Source: Apteryx mantelli (Eukaryota; Chordata; Aves; Apterygiformes; Apterygidae). From it: a stretch of 64,000 nt of DNA. The position numbers and the translations under genes were made by a program. Below the pieces are notes generated by a model, which saw only the letters and a program-made list of their open reading frames with translations, had not been told where the DNA came from and searched no databases. Within the stretch, counting starts at the first letter, position 1. Each line of letters opens with the position of its first letter. The stretch lies in the NCBI RefSeq assembly GCF_036417845.1, contig NC_089981.1, positions 40,058,668 to 40,122,667 of the forward strand, written 5' to 3'. Below, one piece after another: positions 58,301 to 60,565 of this stretch.

Positions 58301-60565
58301 TGAGTTACAGGGTCCGGTTTTTGCTGCTGTGATCTCTTCTTCTGAAGGTCTTCCCCCTCCGTCTGTCACTGGGATATGCGTATATTAGCCAATGTCCCTC
58401 AAACATGGCAAGCGTGTGTTGGTTAAGAGTCTCAGAAGGCAGTGACAGTGGAGGAGGAAGGGAAGGCTTTCACGTCTTCTTTCCTTCTGTGCTTTAAATC
58501 AGGAAGAAGGAGGTGCTCTCTGGCTTGCTGTGGTACAGGAAAGGGGGAAATGATGTAGGTGGTGGTTCTGTGAGGGTTAAGTTTTAAAGCTGACTGAGCC
58601 ATCATCATGGTAGTCACGGAGTCCACCACGGATGTTGTCCACCAAGAAGAAGCAACCAAAGAGCCACTGGCGCCTGGCACTCAACGTGGAAGTGAAAGTG
58701 AACAAGCAACTACTACGGATGGTTCCCATGTCAATTTCATACCTGGCCTTTTTCCAGACGCTGAGGATCATCTGAACCGACTACACACCCCTCCTCCTAC
58801 CAGTAAGAACAACGAATTGCAGTAATTTTCTCCTATTTGCCACCATTCACGTAGTCTTGAGTAACAAAGGGGCATTAGTGGTTGTGGAAAGGATTATATA
58901 CTGTCTGTAGTGATATCTGTAAAGCAGAGCACATTATTCTGAAAAAGCAAGAAAGCTTAGGTTTCCTCCTGAAGTTGATGAGCTGTGGTCAGCCTGTGAT
59001 GCAGGTCGGGGAACTCCCCTGACTGCTGTCTTACTGTCCTTTCCCTGTGTCCACTGGCCTTGGGAATCTTGTGGACTAAGCCACAAAGCGGATGAAAATA
59101 GCAAGAGAAAACAGCTGATTAAAAAGTTGAGAGGACAGAAGGTCTCCCTTCTCTTCCCCTTTGGTGGAGTGAAAAGGGTAGCAGTGGAGGGGATCCTGGT
59201 TTAAAGGCGACAGGAGACCCAAAGGTGACAGGAATGGGAGGGTGCTGGTAGCATACGCATTGAATTCACAGCTGATTCAATCATCACTGTAACAGCTGTT
59301 ACCTCTCCCGATGGTGCCCATCATGAAGACCCAACTCAGCCACCTCTGCCTTCAGATAATGAACAAGGACAGGGCACTGCAGGCGTCACTCATGCCACAA
59401 ACACCCCCAGGGATGAGGTGCTCCATGGGCTGAATCCTGACGGTAGGAACAAACCTGATGACAAATCTCCACTGACGGGTACCAGTAAGAATAATGGGTC
59501 ATACTCATTTCACTGCGCTGTGTGGAATGAGACATTATTTCTTCTGAATTCAGCTCCTCTCGCTGTCTTTCTTGTCTTGGGGGATACAACATTCTCGCTG
59601 TGGACTTGCATTGCAAAAATCTCTGGTGGGATCTGGACTGTTGTTAAAGTGAACCTCTGGACTGGGTGAAAGGGACTCCCTGCTGATACGTTTGGCAGTT
59701 TCTGTTCTTTGCCAAAGCATGTTTCTGGGTGGCCTCCTAACTGTTCTGCAAGGCATGCACTTTGGTGATTCTGAATCCCTAGTCCCATCCTTCTTTGTTG
59801 CGCGTAAGTGTGTTCAGGCCTGGAATGCTTCAAAGTGCCATGATCGGTGTGGTGGAGGTGCTCTGGTGGGGCTTATCTGATGGCCTGTCCCCGTGACTCA
59901 GCAGCAGCACCATCACCGGTGAGTGGTGTGCAGGTGGTGAGGGAAGGGCAATCACAGAAGAATTACGCCCCATAAATTCTGTGTTTGGTTCCTTTCTCCT
60001 CCTTGCCGGTGGAAAGCCAGGCTAGATCGTCATAGATTTGGCTGTGGTGTGGCTGATCCCTCCTGAGTTACAGGGTCCGGTTTTTGCTGCTGTGATCTCT
60101 TCTTCTGAAGGTCTTCCCCCTCCGTCTGTCACTGGGATATGCGTATATTAGCCAATGTCCCTCAAACATGGCAAGCGTGTGTTGGTTAAGAGTCTCAGAA
60201 GGCAGTGACAGTGGAGGAGGAAGGGAAGGCTTTCACGTCTTCTTTCCTTCTGTGCTTTAAATCAGGAAGAAGGAGGTGCTCTCTGGCTTGCTGTGGTACA
60301 GGAAAGGGGGAAATGATGTAGGTGGTGGTTCTGTGAGGGTTAAGTTTTAAAGCTGACTGAGCCATCATCATGGTAGTCACGGAGTCCACCACGGATGTTG
60401 TCCACCAAGAAGAAGCAACCAAAGAGCCACTGGCGCCTGGCACTCAACGTGGAAGTGAAAGTGAACAAGCAACTACTACGGATGGTTCCCATGTCAATTT
60501 CATACCTGGCCTTTTTCCAGACGCTGAGGATCATCTGAACCGACTACACACCCCTCCTCCTACCA
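10289..60565 (+). CDS. CD44: CD44 antigen (hyaluronan receptor), 5' part of the gene, split over exons listed below
   Basis: CD44 is a type I membrane glycoprotein that binds hyaluronan through an N-terminal Link domain and works in adhesion, migration and, in variant forms, growth-factor presentation. In this window the spliced frame runs from the signal peptide through the Link domain and proximal stem (228 residues, five exons) into a variable region. All exon joins from exon 1 onward are phase-consistent: exon 1 ends in phase 1, exon 2 in phase 2, exon 3 in phase 1, and everything after is phase 1-1. The first-intron position after 67 coding bases matches human CD44. The membrane-proximal stem, transmembrane and cytoplasmic exons are not in the window, so the gene is incomplete at its 3' side. 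Which variable exons are used in which transcript cannot be read from DNA. Confidence 0.96.
16150..16260 (+). repeat. Possible MIR-like SINE relic
   Basis: The order of words resembles the tail half of an old MIR/CORE-type SINE: a tract like gaagtggtagagtaagtcag, then a 'agctggaggcagccaggtct' segment and a TCTTCCTGGCTC end. It is heavily diverged, so both borders and orientation are approximate. A profile search against MIR models would settle it. Confidence 0.3.
17095..17200 (+). repeat. MIR-like SINE relic
   Basis: The sequence reads TGACTTGCTCAAGGTGACCC, then a segment resembling 'aagttggaggagctaagaat' and AGAGCCAGGGCCTCTGGTTC. This matches the well-known 3' core order of MIR elements (a 'cttgcccaaggtcacacagc'-type box, then a 'cagagccagg' box). 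The element is old and diverged. It is annotated from motif order only. Confidence 0.45.
18120..18145. repeat. 26-bp perfect palindrome
   Basis: The two half sites AGAAGAAGAACTT and AAGTTCTTCTTCT are exact reverse complements with no spacer, centred between 18,132 and 18,133. A related GAAAAAGAACTTGAAG follows at 18,147. The sequence is a mirror of a short GAA repeat, so it may have arisen by a small fold-back synthesis event. The heat-shock-factor type nGAAnnTTCn arrangement is superficially present but spacing is not standard. Confidence 0.85.
18480..18575 (+). repeat. MIR-like SINE relic
   Basis: The segment 'cagttcacagatagggaagc' followed by 'aagtaagtcacccagcaagt' resembles the MIR order 'tacagatgaggaaactgagg' then 'taacttgcccaaggtcacac'. 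It is diverged and truncated. Called on motif order only, with approximate ends. Confidence 0.4.
23735..23885 (+). repeat. MIR-like SINE relic
   Basis: A run beginning near 'cttttattaaggaggttagt', then 'gcaaactgaggtaaagagat', then 'caggtcagtaacagagcagg' and a 'ctctgagctccaggtagggg' end follows the MIR 3' core order. It is diverged from any consensus and is listed as an ancient element with approximate borders. Confidence 0.4.
32065..32887 (-). mobile_element. CR1-type LINE fragment, 5'-truncated, with fold-back 5' end
   Basis: On the - strand a 238-codon open frame (32,869 to 32,153) encodes the C-terminal part of CR1 ORF2 downstream of the polymerase core, with the typical [16 protein letters not shown] segment, [32 protein letters not shown] and a terminal [19 protein letters not shown]. 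The 3' end carries the avian CR1 tail GGTTGGACTAGATGATCTCC (- strand) and three octamers related to ATTCTGTG at 32,065-32,088. The element is inserted antisense to CD44 in intron 1, about 0.6 kb before exon 2. The frame is still open, suggesting a fairly young copy, but most of ORF2 and all of ORF1 are missing, so it cannot move by itself. At the 5' border the element folds back on itself (see the inverted repeat). Confidence 0.93.
32814..32887. repeat. Inverted repeat at the CR1 5' end
   Basis: Two arms of about 33 bases (32,814-32,846 and 32,855-32,887) are reverse complements with two mismatches, separated by 8 bases (TTCATGAG). The right arm is CR1 sequence in + orientation, as its + strand translation repeats [11 protein letters not shown], while the left arm belongs to the main - strand element. 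This is the structure expected from 5' inversion or snap-back priming during LINE insertion. Confidence 0.85.
33471..33636 (+). CDS. CD44: CD44 exon 2: first half of the Link domain
   Basis: This exon encodes residues 23-77 plus two bases of R78. It carries C28, C53 and C77 of the Link fold and the hyaluronan-contacting R41-Y42 in the segment [14 protein letters not shown], at exactly the human numbering. The sequon N57-S-T is a likely N-glycosylation site. The acceptor is a T-rich tract ending AACAG and the donor is CAG|GTAAAG. Length is 166 nt, phase 1 in and phase 2 out, as in mammals. Established family knowledge: the Link module (shared with TSG-6, aggrecan and link protein) binds hyaluronan; the numbering agreement is seen directly. 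Confidence 0.97.
33637..36818 (+). other. CD44: CD44 intron 2 (3.2 kb)
   Basis: The intron is AT-rich with donor GTAAAG and acceptor TTCTTCACAG. No recognisable gene, exon or repeat element was seen. A - strand open frame of 157 codons at 35,203-35,676 has no recognisable features and is regarded as chance. Confidence 0.85.
36819..36955 (+). CDS. CD44: CD44 exon 3: second half of the Link domain
   Basis: The first base completes R78, giving R78-Y79 followed by [21 protein letters not shown]78 and Y79 are hyaluronan contacts in human CD44. The exon holds C97 and C119, which complete the Link-domain disulphides together with exon 2 and exon 4 cysteines. Sequons N100-H-T, N110-T-T and N121-A-T are visible. 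The exon is 137 nt, phase 2 in and phase 1 out. C119 is shifted by one from human C118, which implies a one-residue insertion before it (GRYDAYC region). Acceptor TTCACAG and donor CAG|GTACGT fit. Confidence 0.97.
36956..38536 (+). other. CD44: CD44 intron 3 (1.6 kb)
   Basis: The intron is mostly AT-rich, with a distinctly GC-rich patch at about 37,790-38,070 that is listed separately. No additional exon was recognised. Confidence 0.85.
37790..38070. other. GC-rich island inside intron 3
   Basis: About 280 bases with C- and G-rich words (GTCTGTCCCCCCCAGAGC, GGCAGGGGGTCCCCCCAGC) interrupt AT-rich intron. It contains the small inverted pair GCTGAGGGCAGGGGG/TCCCCCCAGC-like. I do not recognise the sequence as an LTR, SINE or exon. 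It may be a diverged retroelement remnant or a local GC island. Confidence 0.4.
38537..38608 (+). CDS. CD44: CD44 exon 4: end of the Link region, start of the stem
   Basis: The exon has 72 nt, phase 1-1, and encodes [20 protein letters not shown] followed by HSKI. C130 corresponds to human C129, the partner of C28 that closes the CD44-specific extension of the Link domain. N143-H-S is a possible glycosylation sequon. The acceptor is a T/C-rich tract ending TTTTCAG and the donor is ATAG|GTATTG. Human exon 4 is of nearly the same size. Confidence 0.94.
38609..39305 (+). other. CD44: CD44 intron 4 (0.7 kb)
   Basis: Short AT-rich intron with acceptor CTCCTTCCAACAG. Nothing else was recognised. 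Confidence 0.85.
39306..39548 (+). CDS. CD44: CD44 exon 5: proximal stem
   Basis: This exon encodes 81 residues (148-228, including the split codon), phase 1-1, ending ISTG before donor GTAAGG. It begins with the stem motif seen in human exon 5 (human: NRDGTRY), but here the DG(S/T)R motif occurs twice because of a 21-bp tandem repeat. Further on is [12 protein letters not shown], an SG dipeptide next to acidic residues and a plausible glycosaminoglycan attachment site. The remainder is rich in Ser and Thr, fitting O-glycosylated stem. This is the last constitutive exon before the variable cassette in mammals. Confidence 0.95.
39311..39352 (+). repeat. 21-bp in-frame tandem repeat in exon 5
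   Basis: Two adjacent 21-bp copies differ at two positions and encode DNADGSR and YNADGTR. Each copy is seven codons long, so the frame is preserved. They duplicate the single NRDGTRY-type motif of mammalian CD44. Confidence 0.9.
39549..41116 (+). other. CD44: Intron between exon 5 and the first variable exon
   Basis: AT-rich intron of 1.6 kb with donor GTAAGG and acceptor TTTCATACAG. Two - strand open frames near 40.4-40.9 kb look like chance. No repeat was recognised. Confidence 0.8.
41117..41212 (+). CDS. CD44: CD44 variable exon V (first variable exon)
   Basis: The exon has 96 nt, phase 1-1, with acceptor CATACAG and donor ACTA|GTAAGA. It encodes a 32-residue Asp/Ser/Thr-rich stem segment: split Asp, then [20 protein letters not shown] and [11 protein letters not shown]. 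Its AGTACTAGTAAG exon end is nearly the same as that of exons Y and U, which supports the call. I cannot match it to one particular human variable exon. It is the first of 14 symmetric exons, so including it does not alter the frame. Confidence 0.85.
41213..44509 (+). other. CD44: Intron after exon V (with candidate microexon)
   Basis: AT-rich intron of about 3.3 kb. It contains a candidate microexon at 41,280-41,291, listed separately. The stretch near 44,046-44,125 looks like an old, diverged copy of 46,355-46,440. No mobile element was recognised. Confidence 0.75.
41280..41291 (+). CDS. CD44: Candidate 12-nt symmetric microexon
   Basis: A strong acceptor (CTGCTTTCTTTTTCCAG ending 41,279) is followed 12 bases later by a perfect donor (CTG|GTAAGT at 41,292). 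In phase 1 it encodes Ala-Gly-Arg-Ser plus one base, and phase 1 is preserved. The acceptor is a NAGNAG (CAGCAG), so a 9-nt version starting at 41,283 would also stay in frame. It lies only 67 bp after exon V, very tight for a vertebrate intron, so V and the microexon may be mutually exclusive. No transcript evidence is available, so this is a hypothesis. Confidence 0.35.
44339..44840 (+). repeat. Duplicated block 1, copy 1 (around exon X)
   Basis: These 502 bases recur at 46,679-47,180 and I saw no difference between the two. The block covers exon X and about 170-200 bases on each side. Sequence identity stops sharply at both ends. Confidence 0.95.
44510..44635 (+). CDS. CD44: CD44 variable exon X, copy 1 (v4/v5-like)
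   Basis: The exon has 126 nt, phase 1-1, acceptor ATGTCCTAACAG and donor AAGGG|GTAACG. It encodes a split Ala (or Thr, depending on the preceding exon), then [20 protein letters not shown] and a Trp-rich [12 protein letters not shown] segment, ending TRATRG. The QWNP motif recalls human v4 (TQWNPS) and v5 (NWNPEA), so assignment to that exon lineage is likely. Exon X is paralogous to exon Z further on: same acceptor TGTCCTAACAGCT, same WNP motif and same AGGGGTAA donor context. The WWW cluster is unusual for a stem region expected to be hydrophilic. Confidence 0.85.
44636..45601 (+). other. CD44: Intron between X and Y, copy 1
   Basis: The first part (to 44,840) and last part (from 45,325) belong to the duplicated blocks. 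The middle 484 bases (44,841-45,324) have no counterpart in the second copy, where an unrelated 224 bases sit instead. Confidence 0.85.
45325..45921 (+). repeat. Duplicated block 2, copy 1 (around exon Y)
   Basis: This block matches 47,405-47,995. Differences noticed are one small length change of net 6 bases near 45,346-45,352 and one base change (GAAAGCG versus GAAAGCA, about 45,537). It covers exon Y and its immediate flanks. Confidence 0.94.
45602..45724 (+). CDS. CD44: CD44 variable exon Y, copy 1 (acidic, v3-like glycosaminoglycan site)
   Basis: The exon has 123 nt, phase 1-1, donor ACTA|GTAAGG. The acceptor is CACAGCAG, a NAGNAG, so use of the second AG (exon from 45,605) drops one residue. 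The first was chosen because paralogous exons begin with a GCx-type split Ala. The peptide reads [20 protein letters not shown] and then [20 protein letters not shown]. An SG dipeptide beside a strongly acidic run is what glycosaminoglycan chains need, and it resembles human v3 (SGSG followed by DDDED), the heparan-sulphate-bearing exon. That role is inferred. The PGWD motif recurs in exon U and, as PGW, in exon W. Confidence 0.88.
45725..46849 (+). other. CD44: Intron between Y copy 1 and X copy 2
   Basis: About 1.1 kb. Its first 200 bases are part of duplicated block 2 and its last 170 bases part of duplicated block 1. The segment near 46,355-46,440 aligns loosely with 44,046-44,125, showing that the duplication is older than the near-identical blocks suggest. 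Confidence 0.8.
46679..47180 (+). repeat. Duplicated block 1, copy 2 (around exon X)
   Basis: Second copy of the 502-base block, 2,340 bases after the first. No difference was noticed by eye across the block. Confidence 0.95.
46850..46975 (+). CDS. CD44: CD44 variable exon X, copy 2
   Basis: This exon is identical in sequence, splice sites and phase to exon X copy 1, 2,340 bases downstream. It encodes the same 42-residue WNP/WWW segment. Two identical exons in tandem would let a transcript contain the segment twice or select either copy; both outcomes keep the frame. Whether both are used cannot be told from short reads, because their coding parts are indistinguishable. Confidence 0.85.
46976..47675 (+). 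other. CD44: Intron between X and Y, copy 2
   Basis: The middle part (47,181-47,404) is an AT-rich 224 bases with a TATATA/TGTGTACATATA microsatellite-like stretch. It shows no similarity to the 484 bases at the same place in copy 1. Confidence 0.85.
47405..47995 (+). repeat. Duplicated block 2, copy 2 (around exon Y)
   Basis: Second copy of the exon Y block, offset 2,074 bases over the exon. It lacks a net 6 bases near its start relative to copy 1. Confidence 0.94.
47676..47798 (+). CDS. CD44: CD44 variable exon Y, copy 2
   Basis: The exon sequence is the same as Y copy 1, including the NAGNAG acceptor and the GTAAGG donor. It encodes the same SG-acidic segment, so the number of potential glycosaminoglycan attachment sites in the variable region is doubled. 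It lies about 0.7 kb after X copy 2, mirroring the first X-Y pair. Confidence 0.88.
47799..49625 (+). other. CD44: Intron between Y copy 2 and Z
   Basis: AT-rich, 1.8 kb. A candidate reading frame at 48,823-49,215 lacks splice sites of the right phase and is hydrophobic in composition, unlike CD44 stem. Nothing else was recognised. Confidence 0.75.
49626..49730 (+). CDS. CD44: CD44 variable exon Z (v5-like)
   Basis: The exon has 105 nt, phase 1-1, acceptor TTGTCCTAACAG and donor CAGGG|GTAAAG. It encodes split Ala, then [20 protein letters not shown] and [15 protein letters not shown]. The WNP followed by an acidic run resembles human v5 (NWNP, then HHEEEE). It is the single-copy paralogue of exon X: both share TGTCCTAACAGCT at the acceptor, an R..L spacing, the WNP motif and an AGG|G donor end. 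It is more acidic and lacks the tryptophan cluster of X. Confidence 0.86.
49731..52765 (+). other. CD44: Intron between Z and W (with candidate short exon)
   Basis: AT-rich, 3.0 kb. It holds a candidate 48-nt exon at 50,953-51,000, listed separately. No mobile element was recognised. Confidence 0.75.
50953..51000 (+). CDS. CD44: Candidate 48-nt variable exon (possibly decayed)
   Basis: The acceptor GGTTTAACAG (preceded by CCCTTTCTGCACC) and the donor GATACTA|GTAATT enclose 48 bases that stay in phase 1-1. They encode a split Asp, then [15 protein letters not shown]. The composition (Thr, Ser, Asp, Glu) and the ACTAGTAA exon end match neighbouring variable exons such as V, Y and U. It is much shorter than the others and its donor is weaker (GTAATT), so it may be a rarely used exon or a relic. 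Confidence 0.4.
52766..52945 (+). CDS. CD44: CD44 variable exon W
   Basis: The exon has 180 nt, phase 1-1, acceptor ATCATCATCTTATCAG and donor ACAG|GTAATA. It encodes split Ala, then [40 protein letters not shown] and [20 protein letters not shown]. The GPTQHPL segment corresponds to DPTQPPL in exon A and STQDPL in exon U, and PGW occurs in Y and U as well. It is AT-rich in base use, unlike exons A and B. Family membership is clear; a one-to-one human equivalent is not, though v6 (TATQKEQW ... STTGTA) is the closest in style. Confidence 0.88.
52946..54723 (+). other. CD44: Intron between W and U
   Basis: AT-rich, 1.8 kb. Two exon-like spots near 53,200 and 53,642 were examined and rejected for lack of a donor or open frame. 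Confidence 0.8.
54724..54891 (+). CDS. CD44: CD44 variable exon U (v6-like)
   Basis: The exon has 168 nt, phase 1-1, acceptor CATCATCATAACAG and donor ACTA|GTAAAA. A second in-frame donor (ACAG|GTACTA) lies 6 bases earlier and would remove two residues. The peptide is split Ala, then [40 protein letters not shown] and [21 protein letters not shown] aligns with exons W and A, GWDEG with Y, and the SSSTGT end recalls human v6 (HSTTGTA), the exon linked to growth-factor co-reception. The correspondence to v6 is inference. Confidence 0.88.
54892..55769 (+). other. CD44: Intron between U and first A exon
   Basis: The 5' part is AT-rich single-copy sequence; from 55,407 it enters the first copy of the 1,763-bp repeat, with a visible rise in GC. 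Confidence 0.85.
55770..55958 (+). CDS. CD44: CD44 variable exon A, copy 1
   Basis: The exon has 189 nt (63 codons), phase 1-1, acceptor TTCAATCATCACTGTAACAG and donor ACCA|GTAAGA. It encodes split Ala, then [40 protein letters not shown] and [21 protein letters not shown]. It is hydrophilic and rich in Pro, Asp, Thr and His, fitting an extended O-glycosylated stem. DPTQPPL links it to exons W (GPTQHPL) and U (STQDPL). An upstream in-frame GGTACC donor is possible but weaker. Confidence 0.88.
55959..56850 (+). other. CD44: Intron between A1 and B1
   Basis: 892 bases, identical in all three repeat units apart from one base (A at 56,084 and 59,610, G at 57,847). Open frames on both strands here repeat only because the DNA does; none has splice logic. 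Confidence 0.85.
56851..57039 (+). CDS. CD44: CD44 variable exon B, copy 1
   Basis: The exon has 189 nt (63 codons), phase 1-1, donor ACCA|GTAAGA. The acceptor CATCATCATGGTAG has a purine-interrupted, weak polypyrimidine tract, consistent with regulated inclusion. It encodes split Val/Ile, then [40 protein letters not shown] and [28 protein letters not shown] aligns with DPTQPPL of exon A, and both exons have the same length, so A and B are probably old duplicates of each other. GSESE could be a phosphorylation or glycosylation site, but this is only suggestive. Confidence 0.87.
57533..57721 (+). CDS. CD44: CD44 variable exon A, copy 2
   Basis: Same 63-codon sequence and splice sites as A1, exactly 1,763 bases downstream. 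Because A1, A2 and A3 encode the same peptide, any number of them could be joined in frame, giving transcripts with one to three tandem A-B segments. Confidence 0.87.
58614..58802 (+). CDS. CD44: CD44 variable exon B, copy 2
   Basis: Same 63-codon sequence and weak CATCATCATGGTAG acceptor as B1, 1,763 bases downstream. It pairs with A2. Confidence 0.87.
59296..59484 (+). CDS. CD44: CD44 variable exon A, copy 3
   Basis: Same sequence, phase and splice sites as A1 and A2, in the third repeat unit. No coding difference from the other two was noticed. Confidence 0.87.
60377..60565 (+). CDS. CD44: CD44 variable exon B, copy 3 (last exon in the window)
   Basis: Same 63-codon sequence as B1 and B2. 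The donor ACCA|GTAAGA is kept, but the intron diverges 16 bases further on, so this copy has a different downstream context from B1 and B2 and is the natural one to splice to later exons outside the window. Confidence 0.87.

Larger units (their letters stand above)
57170..58932 (+). repeat. 1,763-bp tandem unit, copy 2 (exons A2 and B2)
   Basis: Second unit, directly adjoining copy 1. One base difference was noticed from copies 1 and 3 (G at 57,847). Confidence 0.97.

Noticed and set aside
55860..59833. Antisense and alternate-frame open frames that recur three times in the A-B array
   Set aside because: They recur only because the 1,763-bp DNA unit recurs; they overlap exons A and B in other frames and have no independent coding evidence.
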